Source: an uncultured Clostridia bacterium (GTDB lineage Bacteria; Bacillota; Clostridia; Christensenellales; DTU072). From it: DNA of 64,000 bases. The notes beneath the pieces are model-generated. The model saw only the letters and a list, made by a program, of their open reading frames with translations. It did not search any database and was not told where the DNA came from. The stretch is from contig CALVUD010000006.1 of NCBI GenBank assembly GCA_944363505.1, forward strand, positions 45,493 to 109,492. The letters are read 5' to 3'. Numbering within the stretch: the stretch's first letter is position 1; each line of letters starts with the position of its first letter. Positions 34,601 to 44,900 of the stretch are shown piece by piece. Position numbers and translations under genes: made by a program.

Positions 34601-37600
34601 CTGACGGAGTACGTTCCCGAAGAACCGTAATTCGTCCGCCATTCGTCATACTTCAGCCACGTGCGGCTGCTGCTGCCTTCGCTCAGCATCCCTATCCACA
34701 CTATGACGTTGCCTTGTCCGGACATCGGCTTCGTATCGCCTACCGCGCCGCTTATAGAATACATTGAACTGCCTATCGGATCGAAATCTCCGAGATCCTC
34801 GGCGCGTATCTCTATATCGGTTATCGTTATGGTCGGGGTCGCGGGATTGACGATTATGATTTCGCTCAGATCCAGCGTTTCGCCTGCGGAATAGTTATCG
34901 TCCGCAGCGGGAACGTAATAAACTCTGACGTCGTAACTGCCCGCTTCGGTCGGATTGGACGAAGTCCAGACGCTGCCGCCCGAAACGCGGTATTCGTATC
35001 TGAGCGTTCCCGTGGGCGTATTGTTGGCAATGCCTTCAACACGCGCCGTTATCCCGAATCCGTTGCCGTTATACGTTACTATCATTGTCTGTCCGTCGTA
35101 TACCAGCGTTACGGGAGCCTGCAGCACCACGACCGCGCCCAAAACAGTGTTGTCGGTTGACATTTCGTAGTTGTCCGCGGCGGCGGGGGAATAATTTATT
35201 ATGAGATTGTAAGTACCCGCGTTGAATACGGAGCTGAGACTTTCCTGTCCCGTTTTCACGAAAGTCAGTCTGACGTCGCCTTTTAGCGATGTGTCGCCGG
35301 TCGCCAGAGCCGAGTTGTTCAAAATGATGTCCTCACCGAATACGGGAGCATGAGAAGCGGCGTCGAACGTGTAGGTAAACGCGCCCGCGCCTATCGACGC
35401 GCCGTCCGCCATGACAAAGTCTTTTGCGGAAAGCTGTTTTCTCGCGATACGAACGCTTTCGGCAATGATTATGCCGGTGGTTCTCGCTTCCTGAGCGTAA
35501 GCGACGTAATATGCCCATACGGCATAGTCGCCCGAATCTCTCACCGACGTAGCGGAGTTTGCGATCAGCCATTCGTAACCCTGATCCGTGTAATCCGAAG
35601 GAACGATTCCGAAATAGAACGTGCCGTATCCGTCCATACCCGCTATCGAGCCGCCGGAAACAGTTTCGTTATCCGCCATATCCGGGAAATGCAGTGAGAA
35701 CATATCCGCGTTTATGGATACCGAATTTCCGTTATATGTTACCGAAACATCGTCAAACGTAATGCTGACGAGGTCTGCCGCAATGCTTATCTTGCCTTCC
35801 AGGGTGATATATTCGGAACCGCCTACCGACGCGTAGTCGGAGTTGGAGCTGGTATATTGGAACTGTATATCCCAGATACCGCCGCTGAGCATCGCAAGCC
35901 CGAGTCCCACGTTTATAAGACTCGCGTCGTACTCGTCGCCGGAGCCGTTTTGACGGAAAGCGGTTATCACGACTTCGCCGGTCGGATTGGCGCCGCCCTC
36001 AACGGCGTAGGCAATGGGAACGAGGTTGTTCAGCGGGATGCCGCTCTTATTGTACGCCACTTCCGTAAATCCGCCCGGGTAGTCGAACACGGGGACTGCG
36101 GGGCTTATCACGAGCGCATTGTCTATCTGCCGCTCGGAAGTATCTATCCGGGACGTCGTTCCGGATCCGGAAACGAACCATACCACGGAAGTATCCGTAT
36201 AGTTGGGATCGTTATCGGCTATGAATCTGACGGTAATCGCATAGCTTCCCGCGTGATAAGGCGCCGAATACAGCGCGCTGCCGCTCTGGTAGTACGTTAC
36301 GATCGCCTCCCCTACCGGCACGGTGCCGCCTTCGACTCCTTCCACATCGTAATCGACGGGATGCGGGTTGCCGTTATATACCGCCGAAGTATACCGGACT
36401 CTTAAAGTAGCCTGAACTTTGTTGATGACGAGCTGCTGGGCGCCGCCGATTATGATATAGTTTGTCGAGCTGCCTTCGCTTATCGAAATATTATAAGTAC
36501 CCGCGCCCGTCAACCGATCGATCGCCACGCTGCCATCACCGCTCTGATATGCGTACAACACTTGCGGAGCGACGTAGTTTGCGTCCGTAGTAAAGACGTT
36601 GGAATTGTCGTTGTATCCGAAACCGCTGAACAGGAATTCTACTGTGGCGGGATTTTCGGTACCGTAATCCTTGGTGATCCTGCCAGCGGCGTTGGTGCCG
36701 TTGTACGCGGTAACGATCAGCGTGCGTTTGGTGACGACAAGGTTATAGTAACTTAAATATTCGGCGCTGTCCGCCTGCCATTGCCCCGTTTCCAGCATAT
36801 AGTCGCGGTATGAGCCGTAATGCAGCGAATAATTGCCTATCATGGGACCGCTTTCGAAACTTTCATTCCGCACGGTTTCCACCAGGTGTCCGCTTCCTTC
36901 CGGCAAAACGTTATAAAACTCGCTGCCGTAGTTGTTTTGAACGCCGATCAGTACCCTGCCTACGTCGCTTGCGGTAATGCCGTTATATTCGTATTCGAAT
37001 ACGGGTGCTTCGCCGTAAACCGCTTCGATAACGCCTGCGACATATACGTAAAGGTCTTTTTTATTTACGGTAAACGTTTTGGTCACGCTGAAAGCCGTAT
37101 ACGCTTCGGAATAGTCGGTATTGTTAACGTAACCCGAATGTCTCAACGTCAGTTCCGACTCGCCGGCCGCAATGATTTTCAGCGTAAAGCCCGTCGAAAG
37201 ATTGCCCCCGACTACTTCTATCACGTTGCCCATCGCGGTGCCGGCGCTCAGGGTAACGTTTGCGCCGGTTCCCGAATTCAGTTGAGGAGAAAGTCTGACT
37301 TCGCCGTCGCCGTAAGTCCAGTCCGCGCTGAAAGAGCTTTCGGACTTGATACCGTCTTCTTTCTTGACGAGCACGCTGTGCAACTCGTGGTTGAAGCGCG
37401 TGGCGGGTTCGGCGCTGTTGAAGTTGCCGTTTGTATCGGTAAACGAAACCGTTACCACATAATATCCCGTCATAGCAGTATTGAACGTAATATCCGCCAC
37501 GGTGGGCATCATCATACTGCCGTTATGCGAAACGGGATTTTCGGGCGCCGCATACGTTACCGTATACTGCGAAGCGGGCACTTCCTGCAATGCCGCGCCG

Positions 37601-40600
37601 TTTCTGGACAGATTATAAAGGGTAAACTTGCCCTGGACGTAAGGCGTAGAGATTGCCGAGGTATACGCCGTTACGCGTATGCCGCCCGCACTCATGTTAG
37701 CCGCCGTGATTTCGAACGCCGCCACGGCGAGGCTGTCGCTTTCGAGCGCAGAAGTGCCGCCGCCGACGCTAAGCGCGGTATCGAATACAGCGGTCTGATT
37801 TATCGCCAATATGTCGAAGTCCAACACGTATTTGCCGCTGTAATTGCCTATTCCCTCCAATACGACGGCACCGCCCGAACGAACGTTTATATTGTCGTAA
37901 GTATCCGTACCGTACCCGACGTTATAGTCGACGCCCGCCGTCATCGAACCTACGTTGCCCGAAACCGAGGAAACCGCGGGACGAATCTCGTTATACGCGG
38001 CGTTTACGTAATAGTATCTGTATCTGTTACTGACCAAAACGCCTATCACGTTTCCCGAAGAATCGACTATATTGCCGGCGGAATCCACGGAGTCGAGGAT
38101 CATCGAGATCCCCGCGGGATTTGTCGTCGTATTCCCGCCGATATCCAAGGGGCTGATGGTGAACGGTATCGTGAGCGTGCCGGTATAGTTTCCTATCCCC
38201 GTAACCGTCAGAGTACCCGTTCCGGCGTTTATGTTCTCGCCGTACTTGTCCGACGCGGTATCGAGAACGTAATCGGAGCCGTGTTTCAATTCTCCTTCCG
38301 TAACCAAAGTGTTGTTCGGATCGTATACGTGTAAAGCTCCCGTGTCCGAAGGCGTATGCCGTTTACCGTTATAATAGAGCTGATAATCGGTCGCGCTTTC
38401 CAGTCCGTAAATGTCCTTCGGCGTGATCGTGAAGCGGGCTGTCAGCGTACCTGAGAAGTTCGCGCCTACACCGACGTCGGTGCTGAGGAACGTCAATACG
38501 AAATACGCGTTGTTCGAATCGGAATCCTGTACGGTGGTATTCGCGCCGTAAGCGGATATTTCGAATTGCGGCTCCTTTGTCGAATCTTTCAAATAATTGA
38601 CTATCAATTCCTCGCCCGAAGACTTGGATCTGATGGTGATCGTGGAATACTCCGAAAACTCGTAATCCGTTATACGGCTGCCCGTAAACACGATTTCGGG
38701 GAACTGATTTACGGTAAATGTGGAGTCGCTGACCGTTCTCGCCACTATATAGAAAGTAGTGCTCGCGGTTCCCGTATAATTTCCCTTGCCCGTAACGGTC
38801 AATGTAGCGGACCTGGTGACTTCTATGTTATCCGAATACTGTACGGTATAATCGTTCGACGTAAGCTCCACGTATTGCTGAAGCTGACCTTCTGCGTCCC
38901 TGTTACCGCTCACGTTTACGGTGACCGCGGGAGTCAGCGCCGAACCCGTATAAGTCTGGTTCGGAATCGGATCCATAACGTAAGGAGTGGACCTGTTGGA
39001 GTCGAATCCTATATTGTCGTTACCGATCGTCTTGGGTGAAATACGGAACAAGGAATCCACGGTTCCCGAAAGGTTGCCGCTTAACGTTACCCTTATATAA
39101 GGCGCGCCGTCGCCCGACGCCTGATGCGCGTTTATGTTGTTGCCGTATCCTTCAACGGTAAACGAAGCGTTATATCCCGTAACAACGCCGTCTATCGGCG
39201 AATCGAGCGCGGGATAATACACCGCGTCCACATATTTGGGAATAGTAAACGTTCCGTAGTTTTTGGAAACTATCTGCGTGCCCGACGAGACCGCGGATAT
39301 CGTATAACCTGAGTCGTTAAGGACGATTATATACGTTACGGACATGTTGTTGACGGGATTTATCGATCCGTCCGTAGAACTTACGATATTGATGTCTATG
39401 CCGCTGACGGTGACAAACACATAATCGGCATGAGGTTCGAGTTTGCCTCCGTCAAAGATCTTGGACGACGCCGGGGTATGTTCTCCCGCCGGATCGTCTT
39501 CCTGCGCCACCACCGTCACTTCGGCATTGGAGAAATAAGTTTTGAGTTCTTCCAAATTGTCCACGGGCATAGGCGCGATGTCGAAATGCACAGTGAACGT
39601 GGCGTCGGCCTCGACGTCCCCTCCCAATACCGTTATCTCGAAATAAGGCGCGTTTTCTCCGAGTTCCGAGTAAGTAGCGGCATTGATGTTATTGCCGAAT
39701 TTACCTATATAGGTGATCTCGCCGCTGCTGCCGACTCCGGCGGCGATCTGCGTAAGTTCAAAATACGACTTGTTCGTCGATAGATCCGCGTCAGAGTCGT
39801 AATAATTTGCAAAGTCTGCCGTGCTGTTGTCCGCAATCAGCGGGAACACGACGTTACAATACTCATATGTGCCCGAATCGCTCGGGTTTACGTCCTTTAA
39901 CACGTTAGCCCAGACGTACACCAGATATACGGCGGGACGGACCTGATACCCCGTATACAGGCATTTGTATCTCGACTGAATATCCGAAGCGGTGGAATAG
40001 ACCTTGGATAAAGCCGAATTGAAAGTCGAACTCCCGCTCACCGCTTGGTCGCCGTCGAACGTGGTTATGCCGTAAATATTGCCGACGTCGCCGTAATAAA
40101 CCTTCAGATCCGAAGCCGCGATCGGGTTTATGGTGAACACCAACGTTTTATTGTCCTGGAAATTACTGTTGCTCATACTGGAAATCGTCAGCTGAGCGGA
40201 GGTTGAAGTACTGATATTGTTGGACCAACCCGAAATATTGTAATCCGTTCCGTAATAGAGCTTATATACATAACTACCCGCTTTTGCATAAAGTTCTTGC
40301 GGAGACGGCGTTATCGCCAACGACGAATATGTAAAGCTCTGTGTAAGCCCCGTGCTTGTGGCGGATATATTGTCCGATACTACATCCGCATTCGAGAGCA
40401 AAAATCTGCTTATGGTAAACTCTACATTATAATAACCGAGAAACAAGCTTATACCCGTTTCGGCGTCCGTCTTTGCTCCATTGATAAAAATGAAAATGGT
40501 ATACTCGTAATTACCGTAATTGGAAGGCTTTTCGGAACTCTTATACGATTTGTTTCCCAATTCGGTTCCCGTATAGAAAGTATTCGAGGAAGTGCTGGGC

Positions 40601-41892
40601 GAAACCGAAGTGTGGCTGTTTACCGTTCCGGAATTAAAAGCGTATCCTTTCAGAGCGCCGTTAGATCTGTTATCGATGGACGGTCCCTGCAACATCGACG
40701 AAAAGTCCGCGTTTTGCCTGTAAGTAAAACTTGTTCCCGTATCCAGCATCGGGATCGGAGCAAAATTGGCCGTGATCGTGATGTTGCCGCCGGCAGTCGC
40801 CGCTTTCAGATAAGCGCCCGTTCGTAGCGTCAGAAGCGGCGTTTTAAGACTCGTTCCGGAAACGGCGGTCGAGTTGGCGCTACCGTCCCTAAAAGTGATA
40901 GAAGTGTATACGGTACTGTTTGCCGAAACGGTCCAACCCGTAAAATAATAATTGGGGTTGGCTCTGGCAAAAACGCTACTGAGCGTGGCGGTATCTCCCG
41001 ATATTTCGGTTTTCTTTTCATTATAACTGATTATCGATCCCGGGGAATTCGCATATTCTATTTGACCGTTCGCGCCCGCATTTACCGTCAAAGTGGGCGT
41101 ACTGTATGACACGGTGGGCGCGGAAGCGCTGATGCTTTCGATTCTCATCGTAGGAGTTGCACCAAACGCAAACCATGCCGGACTCCCTACCGTAATTCTA
41201 TACGCTAAACCGTATCTGATTTTCGCGGCGGATTCACTGAGTTTAATTGACAGAGAAAACGACTTATTGCCGACGTTGTTGCCGCGATCTTCCGTAGAAC
41301 ACGCTTCTTCCCCGACATTTTTGCCGTTTTCGTCAAGCTGCACTATAAACCCGGTCAGATACGTTCTCAGGCAATCGCCGTCTATAAATCCGTCATTACC
41401 GTACCTTGTCGACATTTCAACGCTAAACGTCGTGATGTTTCCGCTGTAGATTCCTGCTCTTTCATGGTTTATTCCGCCGGTTGCCGTCAGGTTGATATCC
41501 CAACAATACAGAATGTGTAAAGTATAGTTCTTTCCCGCGTCATTTACATAACTGTTTACGCCGACCGCATCCGAACCGGTTCCCGACGCATAAGCGTAGT
41601 TTCCCGTCGGCGCGCTGAACAAACTCGTACTGGGCGAACCCTCGTGTTTTTTATGCGTTTCCAAAAAAGTGAATCCCACGTTGTTCCCGCTCGGCAGATC
41701 CCACGCATACGCCGCGCGTTCGCCGTCGGAGGGAGAGACGACCGTCGTTTGGAAAAGAGTGAACAGCAAAGTGCATAGCACTACGCCCATAAGAAGAGCG
41801 AGCGTTATAAGCGCGATTTTCAGCGCGCGGCAAAGCCTTCTCGGCTGTACCGGTACTTCGTTACTGCGATTAACTTCCTGATTTGTAGTCAT
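31681..41892 (-). CDS. Giant exported MBG/Ig-like repeat protein 2, membrane-anchored
   Basis: The protein has 3403 residues, the largest in the window. A basic N-terminus (VQPRRLCRALK) is followed by a hydrophobic segment (24-48) and a possible cleavage site after AYA (61-63). The body is a series of beta modules: GNYTGT-type units (for example TVTGKGNYTGTASTTFYIVA), NAGTYxI and YDGxxxxVT MBG modules (LVYDGQTMIVTYNGNGFGI), and YNAG/YTPNPG units. Tyr, Asn, Gly, Thr and Ser are abundant and Cys almost absent. The C-terminus has a transmembrane helix (about 3374-3396) and a KRGKKYE tail, with no LPxTG. AAAGGAG precedes the ATG. It lies 63 bp behind giant 3 and ahead of the TIM-barrel gene. A fibre-like adhesin role is inferred. 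Confidence 0.87.
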   Translation of the reverse strand: MTTNQEVNRSNEVPVQPRRLCRALKIALITLALLMGVVLCTLLFTLFQTTVVSPSDGERAAYAWDLPSGNNVGFTFLETHKKHEGSPSTSLFSAPTGNYAYASGTGSDAVGVNSYVNDAGKNYTLHILYCWDINLTATGGINHERAGIYSGNITTFSVEMSTRYGNDGFIDGDCLRTYLTGFIVQLDENGKNVGEEACSTEDRGNNVGNKSFSLSIKLSESAAKIRYGLAYRITVGSPAWFAFGATPTMRIESISASAPTVSYSTPTLTVNAGANGQIEYANSPGSIISYNEKKTEISGDTATLSSVFARANPNYYFTGWTVSANSTVYTSITFRDGSANSTAVSGTSLKTPLLTLRTGAYLKAATAGGNITITANFAPIPMLDTGTSFTYRQNADFSSMLQGPSIDNRSNGALKGYAFNSGTVNSHTSVSPSTSSNTFYTGTELGNKSYKSSEKPSNYGNYEYTIFIFINGAKTDAETGISLFLGYYNVEFTISRFLLSNADVVSDNISATSTGLTQSFTYSSLAITPSPQELYAKAGSYVYKLYYGTDYNISGWSNNISTSTSAQLTISSMSNSNFQDNKTLVFTINPIAASDLKVYYGDVGNIYGITTFDGDQAVSGSSTFNSALSKVYSTASDIQSRYKCLYTGYQVRPAVYLVYVWANVLKDVNPSDSGTYEYCNVVFPLIADNSTADFANYYDSDADLSTNKSYFELTQIAAGVGSSGEITYIGKFGNNINAATYSELGENAPYFEITVLGGDVEADATFTVHFDIAPMPVDNLEELKTYFSNAEVTVVAQEDDPAGEHTPASSKIFDGGKLEPHADYVFVTVSGIDINIVSSTDGSINPVNNMSVTYIIVLNDSGYTISAVSSGTQIVSKNYGTFTIPKYVDAVYYPALDSPIDGVVTGYNASFTVEGYGNNINAHQASGDGAPYIRVTLSGNLSGTVDSLFRISPKTIGNDNIGFDSNRSTPYVMDPIPNQTYTGSALTPAVTVNVSGNRDAEGQLQQYVELTSNDYTVQYSDNIEVTRSATLTVTGKGNYTGTASTTFYIVARTVSDSTFTVNQFPEIVFTGSRITDYEFSEYSTITIRSKSSGEELIVNYLKDSTKEPQFEISAYGANTTVQDSDSNNAYFVLTFLSTDVGVGANFSGTLTARFTITPKDIYGLESATDYQLYYNGKRHTPSDTGALHVYDPNNTLVTEGELKHGSDYVLDTASDKYGENINAGTGTLTVTGIGNYTGTLTIPFTISPLDIGGNTTTNPAGISMILDSVDSAGNIVDSSGNVIGVLVSNRYRYYYVNAAYNEIRPAVSSVSGNVGSMTAGVDYNVGYGTDTYDNINVRSGGAVVLEGIGNYSGKYVLDFDILAINQTAVFDTALSVGGGTSALESDSLAVAAFEITAANMSAGGIRVTAYTSAISTPYVQGKFTLYNLSRNGAALQEVPASQYTVTYAAPENPVSHNGSMMMPTVADITFNTAMTGYYVVTVSFTDTNGNFNSAEPATRFNHELHSVLVKKEDGIKSESSFSADWTYGDGEVRLSPQLNSGTGANVTLSAGTAMGNVIEVVGGNLSTGFTLKIIAAGESELTLRHSGYVNNTDYSEAYTAFSVTKTFTVNKKDLYVYVAGVIEAVYGEAPVFEYEYNGITASDVGRVLIGVQNNYGSEFYNVLPEGSGHLVETVRNESFESGPMIGNYSLHYGSYRDYMLETGQWQADSAEYLSYYNLVVTKRTLIVTAYNGTNAAGRITKDYGTENPATVEFLFSGFGYNDNSNVFTTDANYVAPQVLYAYQSGDGSVAIDRLTGAGTYNISISEGSSTNYIIIGGAQQLVINKVQATLRVRYTSAVYNGNPHPVDYDVEGVEGGTVPVGEAIVTYYQSGSALYSAPYHAGSYAITVRFIADNDPNYTDTSVVWFVSGSGTTSRIDTSERQIDNALVISPAVPVFDYPGGFTEVAYNKSGIPLNNLVPIAYAVEGGANPTGEVVITAFRQNGSGDEYDASLINVGLGLAMLSGGIWDIQFQYTSSNSDYASVGGSEYITLEGKISIAADLVSITFDDVSVTYNGNSVSINADMFSLHFPDMADNETVSGGSIAGMDGYGTFYFGIVPSDYTDQGYEWLIANSATSVRDSGDYAVWAYYVAYAQEARTTGIIIAESVRIARKQLSAKDFVMADGASIGAGAFTYTFDAASHAPVFGEDIILNNSALATGDTSLKGDVRLTFVKTGQESLSSVFNAGTYNLIINYSPAAADNYEMSTDNTVLGAVVVLQAPVTLVYDGQTMIVTYNGNGFGITARVEGIANNTPTGTLRYEYRVSGGSVWTSSNPTEAGSYDVRVYYVPAADDNYSAGETLDLSEIIIVNPATPTITITDIEIRAEDLGDFDPIGSSMYSISGAVGDTKPMSGQGNVIVWIGMLSEGSSSRTWLKYDEWRTNYGSSGTYSVRIEFESETANYTDNIQERHNVFVVLNATPELKLESVEYVYDGNRVSAATATVELDGTVYEPYEGDSSGFVYYGSLNYEYSVAGSNQWTATRPADVGSYSVRVTYTPNPGRDVFASAVTVFENAVVIKPMAIYVLPVYGQGQQYAGSNYGGANLAYMYSYIENGIVYYVYSVVTDNETGYTFGLESAEYTDPDGNVYTVYTGIDPEGDGKAEKWLDYTESVLIPVQGSFVYDGNAYTVELNGEYAGVIEQTLDGKRFVIDLDRDIAYPQSGSVSYTYTTEGGVYLSRMDADGNVVVMKVDTGSNNYTNNADNTADYVTTVSGRTVIIRIDYNTMRASGGNLSYTVSRSVGLFGYKDESSAGKNVSVYVDFAYMSGFDADFVSGVYRAADGRTYLIDTSMSMAVAVAEMNIVSVEIAGQTVAVADMGKGELDNGYNYSYYDGNGKYYIADLKARTLREAKFYLVSASDTELDFGYADDVIYTVPLSELTATRRDNVYYYRDNITGAEFYIDLNTMRARSADNLGTFDLTDPEYATEFKYTVYDASGAAKDRTTLFGKDTTALAPTLPGGVFTGSLSVSAYDAGAYNISAQGIGAGSNFEVNNYAFADQPGFFIKFLVTRIGLEVIFTAPENLVYDGIAKEVVAETEGLIPGERADIRLTYLGGDGEYADNVNVTEQGFYVVATLVNADGNYYLLNDTSDTYFVTPAAMNLPTYDLSSANVVYDGLAHTIVIVPDEGAQVEYVTATRFVEPGTYTIGALVTRPNYLDIYFEATLVINKAVYSVTPAAYTGTLVYGDTLPELSANTDLGYVALDPDQILMPGENSYNWTFYPYDPESFYSRYEGADGGDIRGTIVLNVGKAQANIEIFTDLEQTETNPLAIVGAINGNSLAATEGIKIEYVDSSGNRYATMPTTAGRYTVVITYEGDELYAETVKEFVLTIEDETNLVWLYYVLGGLTVLTIFSIAFFLMKRGKKYE

Positions 41893-41905
41893 ATTTCACT
41901 CCTTT

Positions 41906-41926
41906 CCGCTTTCCCTCCAAAAGCGG
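41906..41926 (-). promoter_or_regulatory. Hairpin just ahead of the giant 2 ribosome-binding site
   Basis: Minus strand CCGCTTT-TGGAGGG-AAAGCGG is a perfect 7-bp stem with a GGAGGG-containing loop, immediately before the true site AAAGGAG. It could tune translation of giant 2 relative to giant 3 in a shared mRNA; this is inference. Confidence 0.4.
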
Positions 41927-41955
41927 ATATTAGTTTTTATAAGTGCTTCCCTGCT

Positions 41956-44900
41956 TTACGCGAGGTCTTTGCCGACGTTTTTAACCGAATCCGTTCCGTT
42001 GACGATCAACGAGGAAGTATCCGATTTAAACGTCCAGTCGTAGCCTGAAGCGCGGTTGATACCTATATATTTCCCGGCGTTAACGGTCGCGGCGCCTATA
42101 TCGGCCTCGGTAACGCCGTCCAGCGTCCACGTTTCGGCGTCGGCAAAGTCTATCGACTGCAGTTCGCCGGCTATCCCGCCGTAAACGACGTTTGCGCCCC
42201 TGACCTTGAATCGGACGCTGACGGTCGCCACTCTTATCCTGCCGCCGGAAACGCTTCCCGCTATCGCGCCCGCAATGACTCCCGCTCCGTCGGTCGCGGT
42301 TATCGCTATTTCGCCGATGACTCCGATCTGGACGAGTTGTGCGCCGGGAAGAAGCTTTTTGGCTACTGCGCCGAAAGTCAGATCGACGGAAGTCTCGATT
42401 GCGCAATCCATAGTCAAGCCCAGTTTCCTGACCGTGCCGGACACCTCGGTAAACAGAGAATCGGTCAGTCCGAGTATTCTGTAACCGTTGCCGTTCAAAG
42501 TACCGGTGAACGCCGAGGATCCGCCTATCGGAGTAAAGACGTAATCCGCCTCGTCAGCCCTGCCGTCGCCGTCGTAGTCGCCTACCGTTATATCGGCTCT
42601 CAATTCAAAGTTCGCGTACATATATGAGGACATGCCTCTGAGTTGCGTATAGTTCTCGATAATAAACGGGTCTTCCTGCGTACCCGAGCCTTCGAACGGA
42701 TACAGCCCTTCGATTATCGAGCCTATGGTCCTGCCCGAAGAATTGTATGCGGCAGACGAAGTAATGCTCTGATACGACGATTCGCCGGCAACGGATCCGT
42801 TGCCGCGGAAGGCACGCTCTACGGCATACCCGCCCGCATACGCGTGTCCCGTCAGATATACGGAATCGGTTACGCTGCCCGAAGCGTTCAGTACGGATTC
42901 ACCCGCAAACGCGCCTATGTTGATCCTTCCCGAATACTCCGCGTTCAGCGAGCCTATCGCCGCAATAAAGCTGACCGAGGCGGCGTCGCGTATCTGACCG
43001 AAAACGCTGCCCGCCACGCCGTCGTATACTTCGACGAACACGCTTACGTTCGTGATTACGTCGGTAGCGATACCCGCTATAACTCCGCCGATCGCTCCTA
43101 CATAAGAAGTTCCGGCACCGGAGACGACATTCAATGTACCCGTGGCAACCACGTTCACAAGGCTTGCGCCGGACTCTACGACAGCCGCGACCACGCCTGC
43201 GTATCCGCCGTCGGTCAGGTCAAAGTCGGCTCCGAAATTCACGAATTTAAGGTTCCTTACCGTACCTTCCAGGACCCTGAATACGCCGAGATACGCACCT
43301 TCGCCTTTCATTTCTATATCGTTTAAAGCATAATCTTTACCGTCGTAACTGCCTCTGAAAGGAGTCTCGGAAAGCTTGTAGACGTATTCCCCGGGCGCTA
43401 TCGAGGCGGTCTGCTCGAAATAGCCCCACGGCACTTCGGCAATCAACGACAGATCGTCGGCCTCCGATATGCGGAAAGGATTCAGCGGAGTGCCGGAACC
43501 CGTAACTCCGTATCTCGACGCGTAGATCTCAGCCGCATAAACGACGAGTTCCGCAACGCTCTTGCCGGAAACGTACACGTCGCTAAAGTCGAGGAATCCC
43601 TCTATGCCCTCTATGGCGGCGTGGCTGAGCGTCTGATAGTTCGCGTAATCGTAATTCCCGAGCGACCTTTCCGAAACATTGGCGCCGCCGTAGGAAACGG
43701 CTTTGTTGATATAATATGTTTTATTCGCTTCGCCGGGACCGACGCCTACGTTTTCGGCATAGCCCGCAACCGTACCCGCATACAGATAATCGCCGGTTCC
43801 GGACACGCTGTAAGGCTTACAACCGTCGGCGGTTATGCTGCCTATCGCATACGAAACCGAGGTGTACGCGGTATCGGTCATCCTGCCGACGAGTCCGCCG
43901 ACGTAACCCGTAACGGCGTCGGCAAACACGTTGACGGACGAGAAGCACGAATATATCAGCGTCGTGGTCATTTCCGCCGCGATACCGCCGAACACGAAGT
44001 TGTCCGCGCCCGACACGTATACGTTGCCGATAACGAAAACGTATCTGACGTCGCTTCCCTCGGCTTCCTCTGTAAGGAAAGAAGCACTGGCACCGTCCGC
44101 CGCCGAAAGCGTCAGCGAGCCTATCGTTACTCCCAGATTCTTTACGGAAGCGCCCGACAGCGCTTTGAATATACCGAATCCGCCGCTGCGCGCGGTCAGA
44201 TTCTCCGCCGAAATAACATGGTTCAAACCGTCGTAAGTGCCCGAGAATATCTCGACGGCGACAAACGAATTGTTTATTTCGAAATCGGCGTTCTGCGTAA
44301 AGTACGCGCTCTTGCGGCCCGCCCCGAACGCCAGGTTGAAGCGTTCTTCTTCGGACGGATCGGAGTACGTTCTCATGTACGAAGAAATCATCGCGAAATC
44401 TTCGGCGTCGTAAACGCAGTACGGATCGGATTCCGTACCCGATCCCGTGAAATACGTGATGCGCATCTGAGCGTTGACTACCGCCGACACCGTACCGTCG
44501 CCTCCCGCGGACACGAATACGAACGAATCGGCATATCCGCCGTCGAAAGACGCCGTTACCGTATATACCCCGTAAGGATCGCTTGCGGAAACGTCGGGTA
44601 TATCCGTTACGGGCACGAAAGCGTCCGCGAACGACTCCGCTATCTCAGCGGGATATTCCATAACCGGAGCGGTAACTATACCCGTGGTCTGAAGGTGCTG
44701 GACGAGATTTAAGAAAGTATACGCCACTTCCCTGTACATTTCCACACTCACTTCGAAATCGCCGTCGACCGTGTAATCGCCGCTCTTTTCGGACGTGGCA
44801 TATTTGCTCGAAGCCTCGTAGCTTTCGTAAACTTCGCCCGCTTTGTAGCTCTTGAACCTGTAATTTTCCGCCGCGGACAGCGAATACTTCGCCGTCTCGC

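Noticed and set aside
36820..38334. 504-codon plus-strand ORF inside giant 2
   Set aside because: Same reason: an Arg/Tyr/Val-rich antisense shadow without start site or motif.
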